Assembly (NCBI GenBank): GCA_003260075.1
Contig: QLIY01000067.1
Span: 124,001-188,000, forward strand
Direction of reading: 5' to 3'
Length of the DNA stretch: 64,000 nt
DNA from: Phallusia mammillata
Lineage: Eukaryota; Chordata; Ascidiacea; Phlebobranchia; Ascidiidae
Shown: positions 33,800-61,704 of the stretch, piece after piece
How positions within the stretch are numbered: position 1 is the first letter of the stretch
Layout: every line of letters starts with the position of its first letter
The notes under the pieces: generated by a model
Told to the model about the DNA's origin: nothing
Seen by the model: only the letters and a program-made list of their open reading frames with translations
The model's database searches: none
Program-made: the position numbers and the translations under genes

Positions 33800-33906
33800 G
33801 GGCAGGAACTTGGCCGAATGGTCTGGCGCGCCTGACCCACATACAGACATAAAAAAATCTTGATCGGGATTCGTCCCCGGGAGTGTCCTGGGTTCGAACC
33901 CCGTGA
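33800..33906 (+). mobile_element. tRNA-derived SINE-like sequence
   Basis: An A-box-like tggccgaatggtctgg and a perfect B-box gggttcgaacccc are spaced by about 75 bases, more than in a plain tRNA. An A-rich tail (about 33907-33926) follows. No cloverleaf with a matching acceptor stem is visible, so a SINE is more likely than a functional tRNA. Confidence 0.55.
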
Positions 33907-36635
33907 AAAAAAAAATTAAAAAAAAGGTGAGTCTTGACACAAAAAGAAATCACCGAAGGTAACCGTGCCAAAAAGTGTCGAGCGCCAAAAGAAAGAGTGC
34001 ATTGTGTGCGCAACTCTGTCATAACCATTAATTTAATAACCAGTTTCAAAAAAGCTAGCAACCTGCCAAAAAACAAAAAACTTTATACCCATGCCAAATA
34101 AACAAACAACCACAATTAGTCAACATATCGCAAATTAACTTGCCCAACGAGTAATGTTTGTTGTTTTAGTCGATGCAGTCACATTTTTACACGTTTTTTG
34201 CCACAGGCGCCTAAAGTTTTGTTTACCAACTGTAATTATGGTGGGTGCCGGCGATGTTAAAACCTTATGTGGTACGATAGTGCATTAAGTTTTAGGAAAT
34301 CTTAATACTTTGCTTTATATATCGATTTTTAATCAGAATTGTGTCTTAAGGCAAAAGATATTGTTCTTAACTGTGCGCTTTTCAAGGCGCCTCAACAGGC
34401 TTTCAAAAGTCACTTTTAGAAACCCTCCAACGCACAATTGAAGCTTTTGAGGACTTTAAACAGGCACGGAAATAGAAATTGACAATTAAGTACGCATATT
34501 TTTTGATAAAGCGATACACAGTAGGATTATAATTTGTTTTACAGCAAAATCAAACATTAAAATTTAATACCATCGTCTACTTGTGCAAATTACTTGGTCA
34601 AAGGCACAATATCAACACTTAATCAATAAGAAGAACTTCCTGGAAAACACCAGTAAGTTTGTCAAGGTGTAAATGCGTCAAGTTGCGTCATCCACTCATT
34701 GACGTAATTGTCACTGCATGAACAGCAGGAACATGGTCATGTGACCACATACGTCACTATTGATCTTTTGTTTAGTTGCTGCTCGAGTCGTGACGACTGT
34801 TGGTTGATGGGTTTGCTGTGTCGGTTTTCGTTAAATTCTTACGTGACAACTGCTTTTTGCCTTCAGTTCTTTAGGCTACTGAAATATTAGAAATGTTTAG
34901 TTTGAGTAGAAAGAATATTTAGCTAAAAATACTTTTTGAATTTGTGTAAAATTTGCCCATGGGCAGTTAACTTTGTTGTACTGAAAACTGTTTTCTAAAA
35001 TAGATTGTCAGTGATATAAAATATTCATTATTAAATTAGCTTTTAGTAGTATTGGAAATGTTGGTAAAGTACAGATAGTGACATTACAAACATCAACTAA
35101 TTTTCTTGCCGTTAACAACGAAAATATGATGTTGTTGTTTTCCAGCTATTTTAAAAACTGTTATTGTCATTGAAACTTTACTCAAGATAAGCTGATGTCA
35201 ACAGTTTTAGTAAATGATAAATAACGCAAAGTAATAAATAATTGTACAAGGCAAACTTGTAGATTTTTAAAGTCATCCATTCCTTTTTTCCGTATAACTC
35301 ATTATTAAATTTGTTATTTTATGGTATGACATTTTTCCAATACCCTAGGCACCCTGAGAATTGAAATAAAACCTCAGAATAGTTGAATGATATATGTGTT
35401 ATAGTGTGTATTTCAACTATTTTAGCGTTGTATTCTGTTTATCAGGGTATGGTATTGGAAAAAATCTTACATTTATTTTTATTTACCCACATAAAGTATG
35501 AAATATGAATAATACAGCCTTGTAGGCAGATGTGCTTACATTAGCATTTTAAAGGCAAGATATTGGGCAGAATATGATTATCTTGGGATTATCATATGCG
35601 CTTAAGCAAAATTCTGGGCGATTTCAATAAATATCTTATGCGACACCAAAAAGCGTCATATAGCATGTTGTTTCAACCCAAACAGTACCATTTTTAAAAA
35701 AAAATAGCGTTACTATCACCGAGATAAATAGCACAGTTTTGAGTATTGTTAGCTTTTAGGACAAAAATAACCTTTATTGCAACAACTAGCCTTTAATTCA
35801 TGCTAGGGTTCCTCTATTCCTTGACTTTGTTTCTCGAGAAACAAGAAATTAAAAATTCATTTCTTGAGAATCTCGACAGTCTAAAAAATTTTGTAAGGAA
35901 GAAAGTAATGTGCCCAGTGCGCTTTAGGGATGAGTTGAAACGGAAAATACCTGTAATTAGAGGTGTTGCATTTACTTTTTATTTATGATACGTGAATTAA
36001 TTCTCACGAGAAATTTTAATTTATTTCTTAAGAATTGAGACTTGATTTTTTTAAGATTTCCCAAGAAGGAACCCTGATTCATGCTAATAAGTTATTTTGC
36101 ATGAATGTAGTAAGCATCATGCATCAAAAGCAGCACAGACAACAGTTAAAACATCTATAAACCTTTGAGTCCCTCAGAAAAAGAATTGAAAGAACTGCTG
36201 TAGGTTAGGTTACAAGACTCTAAAATTCTGGACATTAAGATTGTCTTTAAAAGTAAATTGCGGACACAGATTTTACGCCAAAATTTTGGACTTGTCAGGC
36301 TTTTGGTATACAAGTGAAAATCAAGTGACAAAATAAATTCCATTTGTCTTTTTGTCCTTTGACATACCTCATATTTTTGGTTAAAACTGATGGTGCCATT
36401 TAAATAGTTTGGTTAGATTAACTGCGTTTGCACATTGCCCTAAGCAGTAAACAAATTACTTAAGGTGTTGTGAGAGCTTAAGCTGTGTAACAATTACTGT
36501 AAATGGAGCAGTCAAAACAATTTCATGCTTTGTCTTGTGTAACATACTTCTGAACATAATCACCACATTTTCTATTATTGTTGTAGACAATCAAGTAATT
36601 TAGGTTTTACCTGTGTATATTTTAACACCGCCAAG

Positions 36636-39600
36636 ATGTCAACGCCTGCTAAACGAAGATTAATGAGAGACTTTAAAAAGTAAGTGGAACATTGTACAAC
36701 TCCATACTAGCTAAAATAGTTGTCTAGGTTTCGACCTGTAGGCCACAAAACTATAGCAGTGTGAAACAATTTACCAAAAAAGGTCATAATATCCAATAAA
36801 CACAAAAAACAACAACTTGTTCATGGTGTTATACATGATAGTTGTGATATACTTGAAGATGAAAGTTGCCTAAAAACACTCAATAGCTACAGCAGGGGGG
36901 GGGGGTAGTTGTGATTTATATACTTGAAGATGAAAGTTGCCTAAAAACACTCAATAGCTACAGCAAATTGGTTTTTAGCACATAATGGTGGACTAACTGT
37001 GACCCTTGATTAAATGGGTGCTGCCAGCCCAGGTAGTTGGATTTCAAATTTGACTGTAAAACCATTTCAATAAATGGGTACAGATCATCATTTCGTGTGG
37101 TATATTCATGCAATGTTTGTTGCACAAACCTGGTAAAGGTGTGGCTAATAGTTTAATTCTGTTAATCATAGTTGCCTCATCAAGGTTGCACACCCCTGTT
37201 GTACGGTAACTCAATGTCTTTTTCGGTCTATTTGTGGCCTGAAGGTGACAAATTAAGGATATCTGAGTTTTAAACAATACAACCTACTGTAGTAAGATGA
37301 CCAATTGTTGTATGGCTCCAGTGTAAAAATTCTAAGGATACCATACATATATCATTTTTAACCTTTGTGCACATGAATTGAATTATTTTGGGGGGGGGGG
37401 AGTATGGCTTTAGTGCAGAAATAGTAGTATGGCTTTAGTGTAGAAAAAAAATAAGAATACAATACATATATCATTTTTAACCTTTGTGCACATGAATTGA
37501 ATTATTTTGTGATTGTAAAACAAGTTAATTTAAGGTTTACAGATGGCAAACAGCATATATTTATATTCCACATTTCATAAAATTGTGTTGAATTAAAACC
37601 AATGCTGGATTTTACAAATGCTATTTCAAAACATTGGTATGAAGCAAATAATTCCATCTACAGACAGTGGTAAACCCACTTTAAATTGTCATTGACATGC
37701 AGCTGCAATTGAATGTAAGTTGCCAGACAGCATGCAATAAATGTGCTATCACATCAAAAACAGGAAGTATAACAGATAACATCTCCCCTAAACCCCAAAA
37801 CAGGTTAACCGGTGCCACAGACAGACATGTTTACTTTTTGTCTGTTTTGCCAAGTCATTCAAATTTTGATTTTTTGTGAAGTGAGACTGTTGTGACACAA
37901 AATATACATACACAAGTACGTTAAAAAAGACATGGTGAGCTAAAAACAAAAAGAGATGTATTAAATCTGTAAATCATGTATTAGTACCATGCCCAATTAA
38001 GCTAAACAAGCAGTTGTGTGTACCGAACATGTAAATTTTTGTGTATATATATTTCATTCAACATGCATAAGCTTTAACCAATGTTTAGTTTTTGGTCTGT
38101 AACAGTTATTGCTGATTTGACACTCAATAGGGCCATGTTGTTATGCAATAGATAACTTTTGTGATACTAAGGCATGAAGTGAGACCTATTTAGCAGCTGT
38201 TTATATGTGACTGTCAACCAATTTGAACATTTTTCAGAATTCAATCGGATCCGCATACTGGAGTAACGGGGGCGCCAACTGAAAATGATATTATGTTGTG
38301 GAATGCTATTATATTCGGACCCGAAAATACACCTTTTGAAGATGGTACCTTTAAACTGACGATACAGTTCACGGAAGAATATCCCAACAAACCACCGTGT
38401 GTCAAGTTTGTCTCCAAAATGTTTCATCCTAACAGTAAGAAACTCAGTTGTTTTGCCTTTAAAGCTGTAATAGTGTTTTTGGATGTCTAAAATTTGTTGT
38501 TAATGCTTGGTTTCATAGAAAGTAGATCTGTTTCTTTTGTATTTGTTATTAACACTGTTGTTGTTTGGTCTATTTACAGTCTACGCTGATGGAGGTATAT
38601 GTCTTGATATTCTTCAAAATCGCTGGAGCCCCACTTACGATGTTGCCTCAATTCTTACATCAATTCAGGTAACAAAAAAAAAGTTGAAGCAGCTATTGCT
38701 TTTTCCCCACACATTGCTAAATTTAGTTTGTTGAAAACATTCAAAACTGATAACTCAAATTGTAAGGTAAAGCTTGTTAAAATATTGTTAAGCAAGGCTG
38801 TGAAACTTTTCTGTAACTTTTAAATTTTTACACCTTTTTCAATCTTTCATGTGACTCAAGTAGTTATGTGGTGTAACTGATTTGGCCTCATATCAATAAT
38901 GATGGCATGATCATTTGCCGAAACATTTGAATAACAAAGCATGCCACTTTTTGCATTCATTTTGGCCATTAAGTTTCCAAAGTGTTTATTTTTTACAGTA
39001 GAAAATTGAAACATTTTTGTGAGGTAAAAAATGTGTTGATTGATATATTGTTATTTCATACCTGATAATTCTATGTCCCAAACATTCTTGAAGCCTAAAA
39101 TAAAATAGACAGCTAAGATAACATTTGCGATTTCGACCCATAACGAATATTGTTGACCTCTAATGAAACAGCCTGCACACCATATTTATTCGATTGCAAT
39201 CCGCCCTTGTTTATAAGCCAACCATGATTGCAAGCTGCATGTTAAGGTTTAAAAAAAAATAATGTAAGCCACCCTTGATTGCAAGCCGCATGTTAAGGTT
39301 TAAAAAAAAATAATGTATGCCAAACGATTCTTTTGTTTTATATTATACATGTAGCTTTATGTTGCTACATAGTATAACTCTCTGCCCATATTTGTTAGTC
39401 ACATTGATAACTGTTCCCAGCAGAACGAATATCATTGTATAATCTGTACAAAAGAACTTTGACTTTGAAATATAATAATATTGGTATAAGATTAGAATTT
39501 AAGCCGAACAGACTGTAGGACAAAAACATTCGCAGCTTACAATCAAATAGATCAAGTGTCTAACAAATCACAATATGCCATGCCCATTGATAGCGTCAAA

Positions 39601-39856
39601 CCGAATCAGCGGGCAACCAAGCATTCACCACCATATGGCAAAGCAGAGGCTAGAAAATCTAGCCTGTGGTGGGATCCCAGTTATGAATTTATGTTCATCT
39701 TAAGTGTCTAACAACATCTTTAAATTTCAGTCGCTACTAGATGAACCTAATCCCAATAGCCCTGCCAACAGCCACGCTGCCCTGCTATACACAGAGAACC
39801 GAAGAGAGTACGACAGGAGAGTTGGATCCATTGTTGAAGAAAGTTGGAAACAATGA
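36636..39856 (+). CDS. UBE2A: RAD6-type ubiquitin-conjugating enzyme E2 A/B
   Basis: The E2 that works with RNF20/40 on histone H2B and with RAD18 on PCNA. Exons: 36636-36679, 38238-38434, 38580-38668 and 39731-39856 (stop TGA). They join in phase to 456 bp, 151 residues, the normal RAD6 length. The N-terminus [15 protein letters not shown] is diagnostic. The fold follows with [36 protein letters not shown], the catalytic cysteine in [17 protein letters not shown], and [14 protein letters not shown]. Splicing gives HPNIYADG where vertebrates have HPNVYADG. The C-terminus stops soon after EESWKQ, without the long acidic tail of yeast Rad6. Two G-run copy pairs (36.9 and 37.4 kb) are in intron 1. 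Confidence 0.97.
36839..36965. repeat. Direct copy pair joined by G11 (36895-36905)
   Basis: Copy A 36839-36894 and copy B 36906-36965 share tagttgtgat and cttgaagatgaaagttgcc, in UBE2A intron 1. Confidence 0.88.
37310..37509. repeat. Direct copy pair joined by G11 (37390-37400)
   Basis: Copy A about 37310-37389 and copy B about 37425-37509 share atacatatatcatttttaac and gtgcacatgaattgaatta. A third short piece, agtatggctttagtg, repeats inside copy B. Confidence 0.85.
38899..38980 (+). mobile_element. Decayed half of the 8532-8677 foldback family
   Basis: It matches the minus strand of the 8.5-kb element from the loop (gatggcatgatcatttgcc) through one arm (aaagcatgccactttttgc...ccattaagttt), with many substitutions. 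It lies in UBE2A intron 3. Confidence 0.65.
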
Positions 39857-40300
39857 TTTAAGGAGCGGCACCCACAGTTTTTTGTCATTGTATTGTTGTT
39901 GTTTTTTCTTAACCGCACCTAGTTTACATCTTTGTGTGCTTGTATCTTGTCCGATTTCAAACCAGACATTAGAACATTTCATTTCTTGCAAGTCATCTAC
40001 ACTTTGTTGTGGAAAACTGCAATATGTTTAATATTTACATGGTGAACTCTGATTGCCCAATTTTGTTTTCTTTTATGTTTTGCTTCCTTGATTCTTTCAA
40101 AATCTCTCTGTCACACAACCAAGTTAGGCACATCATAAGCACTCTCTATGTCGCTTGTTATTGAATTGCTGTATGTCCACTAAGTTAGCTGCATTGCCCG
40201 TGTCTGATTGAAGAGTTCCAAAGGAATGTTTGTGAATGGAAAATCTGACTAGAATTTGAAACCGGTTTTATTTTCTACCTTGTTTACAAAGTTTGATTAA

Positions 40301-40306
40301 AATAAA
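40301..40306 (+). terminator. Likely UBE2A polyadenylation signal
   Basis: AATAAA occurs 445 bases after the UBE2A stop, before a change to minus-strand features. This fits a 3' UTR of ordinary length. Confidence 0.5.
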
Positions 40307-40544
40307 AGCATGGTTTGTTAACCCATTTTACAAGAATGTGAAAATGCACTCTTTGTGAACAAACAATCTTTACTGGAAGGCAGTGTAACCCTTTTACTCA
40401 TAAAAGGCAAAATGCCATAAATTTTAGACAGGTTATACAAAAAAAAAACAGCTCTATAAAGGTCCTATAGCCCGGACAGTATTGGGAGTGGGAGATAATG
40501 TATACATGGTATATCAGTATTCTATCAGTATTGTAAGCAGGTAT

Positions 40545-41715
40545 TTGAATACCAGTCACAACTTTAGTTATTAACATGAGTATGAGCTTTGACCATTTGT
40601 GATTTAGTCCAAGGTAAATCTTTGGTGCTAAATACAAAATCAGATAAACTGAACTGCAGACCAAATTTACAGGACCCATGTTGATTTTTGCAAATCAATG
40701 GAACAGAAATAACAGACATTAACAAATCGTCCTGAATCAATTTTAACTATCTATGCTAACCCGAAAAGAAACAAGTAAAATTAGAGGATAAAATATGCAG
40801 GATCGCTTGGTGCAATATTATAACTGCTTGGTGCGCTGTTATAGCACTTGGTGCCCCTTAATATCATTTGGGGCACATTTATATCATTTAGTGCACCTTT
40901 ATTACGCTTGGTGCACATATATATTACTTCTACAGGCGATCCTATATATTTTGGATACACAAGAATTAGAGATATTTGGAATAATCTATCTCAAAACACA
41001 GAAGTTTCAGTATGGTTGTTGTTTAAAAGAACCATGACAGTATAACAATGTAAAAAAATAACAAAACAACACACACAAAATTTCAGGGGGGGGGGCCTTT
41101 GAATACCAGTCACAACTTTAGTTATTAACATCTAAGTACAAGCTTTGACCATTTGTGATTTAGTCAAAGGTAAATCTTTGGTGCTAAATACAATTTACAG
41201 GACCCATGTTGACATTTGCAAATCAATGGAACTGAAATAACAGACATCCAAATTGTCACAAATTTGTCCTGAATCAATTCAAACTATCTACACCCGAGAT
41301 AAAATAAGTGAAATTAGAAGGTTGCATCTAAAATATATACAGGATCACTTGGTGCATTGTTACAACTACTTGGCGCCGTTATAGCATTTGGTGCACCTTA
41401 ATATTGTTTTGATGCACATTTATATCACTTAGTGCACCTTTATATCACTTGGTGCACATATATGTTACTTGGTGCATCTTTCATGTCCCTTGGTGAAATA
41501 AAGGTGCACCAAGCGTTATGTAGGTGAACAATAAACATGTACTGAGCGATTGAAAGGTGCAACAAGCGATCCTATATATTTTGGATGCACCGAAATTGGA
41601 GATATTTGGAATAATCTATCTCAAAACACAGAAGTTTCAGTACGATTGTTGTTTAAAAGAACCATGGCAGTATAACAATGTAAAAAAATAACAAAACAAC
41701 ACACACAAAATTTCA
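40545..41715. repeat. Long copy pair joined by G10 (41086-41095)
   Basis: Copy A about 40545-41085 and copy B 41097-41715 share both ends. Their inner minisatellite differs in unit number (copy B is longer by several CTTGGTGCAC units). Copy B runs into the 3' end of GINS2. Confidence 0.88.
40797..41500. repeat. CTTGGTGCAC minisatellite, two blocks
   Basis: Imperfect units of about 19-22 bases, of the form acttggtgcaccttatatc, occur at 40797-40925 and 41340-41500. The block in the second copy has more units. It lies between the convergent genes UBE2A and GINS2. Confidence 0.75.
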
Positions 41716-42267
41716 CTGTGAAGGCAGATTTCGCTCCGCAGCAGCTTGTGAAGTTCTCAATTTATATAAATGATCCAATGACCCAGTCAGGAAAGGTCGA
41801 ATCGTGTTGATTTCCATTTGAGTAAGATTATCCAGTCTTGCATGGCTGGCCTGCAGTTTAACAAATTTGTCAACATTGCTCCTTAACTTTGCGGCTCTTA
41901 TATCCCAAATGTCCTTTACAAGTGTCCTTATTTCGTCGGCATTGGGTATATTATCAGCGGCATTGGCCAGCAACAAATTTGTGATTTCTCGGAAATGTGG
42001 GTTTGGAAGTTTAGTAAAAATGTCACTTGTTACTTCTTCGTCCTTTTTAGTTTCCAGATCCTCAGAATTTAACCATTCTGGGGCGTTGATTCTGCATTTC
42101 TGTCTTTGTTTCAAAGTGATTGCTAACCATAGTGGAACATCAACTGGAAGTCCGGGGCTAAATGGCCCAAAATCTCCGGAGATAAAATAAACTTTATCCA
42201 GTGAAAAATTAGGCACAATTTGCACTAGTTGTTTTTCTGCCAAAAACTCTATGTCTGCATGCTCCAT
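41713..42267 (-). CDS. GINS2: GINS complex subunit 2 (PSF2)
   Basis: A subunit of the GINS tetramer, which joins CDC45 and MCM2-7 to form the replicative CMG helicase in the nucleus. The start [15 protein letters not shown] matches the family N-terminus; an in-frame ATG further upstream (42372) precedes sequence unlike GINS2. The 184 residues include [56 protein letters not shown] and [18 protein letters not shown], and the length is normal. It is a single uninterrupted exon, while its neighbours have 4-25 exons. That suggests intron loss or a retrocopy, but no disabling change is seen. It is convergent with UBE2A and divergent from CDK12. Confidence 0.97.
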   Translation of the reverse strand: MEHADIEFLAEKQLVQIVPNFSLDKVYFISGDFGPFSPGLPVDVPLWLAITLKQRQKCRINAPEWLNSEDLETKKDEEVTSDIFTKLPNPHFREITNLLLANAADNIPNADEIRTLVKDIWDIRAAKLRSNVDKFVKLQASHARLDNLTQMEINTIRPFLTGSLDHLYKLRTSQAAAERNLPSQ

Positions 42268-42367
42268 GGCAAATGACCTATGTAGAAAATGATTTAGGTT
42301 GTTTAATAGTTTGAACAATAAATAAAAATCTGACTTCAGGTTTATTATGGGTTTCTTAGCAAATTTG

Positions 42368-42854
42368 TGCATTTTTGTACTTTAAAGTTGATGTCTACTT
42401 TTGGGAATGTATTTTATGAGTGTAAGAAAAATGTGAAGGTACTCGAAATTTAAGTCATGGTAACATGTGCAAGAAACACGCTTTCTTTATGCAAACATGT
42501 GAATTTTGGTGGTAATTGAAGTTCTATTACATTTTATTCCGCGATTATGTTTTAGTTGTTAGGTCTTGAGTGAATGTGTCAGCATCTAAAGTGAAATCTG
42601 AAGGGGGGGGGGGTGTGCATTTTTTTCATTGACTTTAAAGTTGAAGCCTACTTTAGGGATTGTATTTTATGAGTGTAATAAAAATGTGAAGGTACTCGAA
42701 ATTTAAGTCATGGTAACATGTGCAAAAAAACGCTTTCTTTAGTTTATGCAAACAATTTTGGTGGTAATTGAAGTTCTATTACATTTTATTCCGCAATTAT
42801 GTTTTTGTTGTTAGGTCTTGAGTGAATGTGTCAGCATCTAAAGTGAAATCTGAA
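42368..42854. repeat. Direct copy pair joined by G11 (42603-42613)
   Basis: Copy A 42368-42602 and copy B 42614-42854 start near gtgcatttttg and end in agtgaaatctgaa. They differ by substitutions and short indels. Confidence 0.9.
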
Positions 42855-43019
42855 AGATTAGAGTTCGATTGTTCACTAAACCTAAAAATAATTTACTAAG
42901 TTTTGTTTCGCTATACGAAGTGTGTTGTGTTGTTTAGCCTAACTTTACTAACGCACATAAATAATATAACTATTCTATGTCCGAGCATGAAACCTTACAC
43001 AACATAGTTGTTCAGAAAT

Positions 43020-43022
<3 letters not shown>

Positions 43023-43097
<75 letters not shown>
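43023..43097 (+). repeat. Pure G run of 75
   Basis: Flanked by cagaaatatt and aaaggagaaatg. No copy of either flank is seen nearby. It is in the GINS2/CDK12 interval. Confidence 0.95.
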
Positions 43098-43098
<1 letters not shown>

Positions 43099-43299
43099 AA
43101 GGAGAAATGAAGTTAGTCATTCATAACGAAGCAGCACAATTTTGACCCGGTACATAAACATCATATTTAAAGTCACATTTTTAAACCTACAAAAACTAAT
43201 GCTAAGACTTCGTTTCAAACTTAAATTTCGTCGGGTATAAACACAAAGAAATAAATTATATTTTAAAGAAGTCTGATGACATCTAAAACAGCGCAAAAA

Positions 43300-43482
43300 T
43301 GGCTTAACGTTAAAAAATAAAATAAATGTTTAACGCATCACTGGTTACATCAGTTTAACACGGTTGAATGCATTTTAGACGGGGGGGGGGTACCGTAAAA
43401 ATGGCTTAACGTTAAAAAATAAAATAAATGTTTACGCATCACTGGTTACATCAGTTTAACACGGTTGAATGCATTTTAGACT
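43300..43482. repeat. Direct copy pair joined by G10 (43381-43390)
   Basis: Copy A 43300-43380 and copy B 43397-43482 share aaatggcttaacgttaaaaa through gaatgcattttagac. Confidence 0.9.
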
Positions 43483-44495
43483 TCACTCCGGCAAGCAGGG
43501 ACTTGCGAATCGAAAAATTTTGTTTCTTTATCCAAAAAAATCGCCGAAAAGAGACAAAAATGAAACAAAAAACCCATTACCTTGCAATCGCAAGTGTTTA
43601 TTCCATTCATTGAATACAAAATCTGCCCACGTAAGCTGAAAGTTCGAGACTTGAGCTTATCGTACGGTTGTGAATTGTCAGTGGATTTTGTATAGTTTAG
43701 CATAGGGCAGTGTCCGTCAGTTATTTCAGAGTTTTATGCGGTTTTCGTCAAAGGTAAGTTTACTAATTGTTGTGCAATATGTTTAACGTATAACATTTGT
43801 AAATAAGTTTTTGTTTGAGTATCAGGTAAGATTTGAATTATCTGTTCTTAATGTAATATATGATACAAGAGATTTTGCAATTTTGTGGCTTGGAAATCGA
43901 TTAGTCTTCACTCTTAAGTTTGCATATTTTAGTGTCTAAAGTCAAATTTAGTAAAACTATACCTTTGCTTATATTAAGTTGCCTAAAATTCAATAGTATT
44001 CTCAGAATAGTAGAATATAAAGACATAAATTACTATTTTAGCATTCATTTCTACTAAAAAATAAAAATATAGTTAACACTGTTAGTTTCTTACGTTTAAC
44101 AAGTTTTAATCAACATTATAAAACATTGGTTTATGTATTTTACAGTACATTGCCAAACATATTGCCATTATTAGAAATTTTTCTTGACCAGGTTCAGCTG
44201 CTGCGATTTTTCCCATTGTTGTCCCCCCTTCATTAGTATTATTTTATTTTAGCATATTAACAAATGCTAAGCTTTCAGAACTGTGTTTTGCATGTCACAT
44301 TAGCACAATGTATTGCTATGTTTGTTGCATGAAGGTGCACACAAACAATCCACCAAAAATAGAAATTTGATCCTAAAAGATAGATTTGCGTGAAGTGTTT
44401 TAAAAAAGTTGTTATTTTAGCAGGTTGGTAATTTAGAGCTTTTGAATGTCTTCTAATGGAAATACTAGAATGTAGGGCAAGCATGAAGATAGAAA

Positions 44496-60400
<15,905 letters not shown>

Positions 60401-61704
60401 TAATTTATGAAGTAATTCTTGCGTATAAAATGTTTATGTTTTGCGCCGAGGCGCCGATTTAATTTTTTCGATTGACCGTGTGTGACGTCACACACACTAG
60501 GGGGGTCTGTGTGCACCCCCTAGAATTATTTACGAACCGTCAAGGCAAAAAAGTCGAGTTTCTTAACGTAGAAAAGTACGTACTTATTTGGACTGCAAGA
60601 AAAATGTGAAAAACAACTGAGGAGCTTTCGTTGTTTGCTGGATTCGCTACAACGAAGTCACTACTGCCCGATGCTACACTCTCCTCCATTTGCTACAGTG
60701 AATGCGATTTCTGACCTAAAACTTCTGTTGCAAAATAAAAAGTTTGCAAATGTTCAACTTGTTCATACTTGCAAGCAGTAGGCTATGTGTTGTATGCTGG
60801 AGATTATTTAAGGCTTCAGCCTGCTTATAGCAGCCAAGCACGCCAGGAATTCCAACAGATGCATGTAAGTATTGAGTTGTTTATTTCAAATCGGAGTTCC
60901 AACAAACATTTCAAATCATGGATTCGAATCCCACCGCATGTTAGATTCTTCAAACCAATCATGAAGGGCTGCTTTGAAATCTTGTTAGTTTCTTATAACC
61001 GATTTCACAAGGCAGTGTTTCCCGGGCCTCTAAGACTACTTTTGTCTCGTAAAAATCATTTACGGATGGGAGAAAAGTGTAAAGTAATAATAGCACGAAA
61101 AACATGTTTTTGTCAGGTGTGTTTTCGGACTTACGCATACATTCCGAGGACTGATTCAGTTACAGAACTTGGGGTTGAGAAACACTTTGGCGTTGGCCAT
61201 AGTTTTGTTAAAAGTTATACCTCGGAGTTGTTACACTTGCATGTTGTTTATGGTTAAATATCAGACACATGCCTGAAAAGTGGTTTAACTGAGAACAAAA
61301 CTGCTATTGAGGTAATTATAACGTATTCGTCTTATAACACAACTTATCACAAAACACTGGAGCACGTTTCAAGCAAGTAACCCAGTACATTTTGTCGAAT
61401 TAAATGTGGAGAATAGCCTACACATTTATTACCAAATAAATGTTTAAACACAAAAAACGTGGCAAAGAAAATTGTTGAATTGCCTTAAAATTTTCGTCAC
61501 ATCCCCTTGCAGGAAATATGTCGATTACGTTGCATTAAAATGTGATGATAAAAATGTTTAGGGTAGACTCGATGCGTACGTTGTTTTGCAATGAAACGTT
61601 ATTAAGTGTAATTAAACACAGTAGTTCGAATAGTTCTTTTGGTTGCTGGATTATGACAAAGTAAGCTTATTTAATTTTAAGTAAAAAAAGTTTATTGGAC
61701 AAAA
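60401..61704. other. CDK12 3' UTR and spacer to gelsolin gene
   Basis: This holds the CDK12 3' UTR and the promoter region of the next gene. A TGACGTCA is near 60482. A SINE-like piece gattcgaatcccaccgcatg is at about 60912. A 162-codon open frame (60769-61257) runs across that piece and has no recognisable domain; it is not called. Confidence 0.5.
60734..60739 (+). terminator. Likely CDK12 polyadenylation signal
   Basis: AATAAA occurs 334 bases after the CDK12 stop codon, the first good signal downstream. Confidence 0.5.

Larger units (their letters stand above)
32742..36635. other. Divergent interval between GALNT and UBE2A
   Basis: The GALNT 5' region and the UBE2A promoter must lie here. 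It holds a GAGTTGAGTTTATTT repeat (33424-33560) and a tRNA-like SINE (33800-33906). From 33.9 to 36.6 kb I see no exon and no clear repeat boundary. An open minus-strand frame at 32900-33217 lacks an early ATG and resembles nothing I know. Confidence 0.5.
42268..44495. promoter_or_regulatory. Divergent GINS2/CDK12 promoter region
   Basis: This 2.2-kb interval separates head-to-head GINS2 and CDK12. A possible 5' UTR exon of CDK12 ends near 43752 at the donor gtaagttt, with a possible acceptor tattttagcag near 44421. It also holds copy pairs at 42368-42854 and 43300-43482 and a 75-G run (43023-43097). No TATA box or initiator was identified. Confidence 0.4.

Noticed and set aside
33800..33906. 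Functional tRNA gene
   Set aside because: The boxes are too far apart, no acceptor stem pairs, and an A-rich tail follows. Better explained as a SINE.
60769..61257. 162-codon plus-strand open frame
   Set aside because: It crosses a SINE-like piece, has no domain or composition typical of a protein, and lies in the CDK12 3' region.
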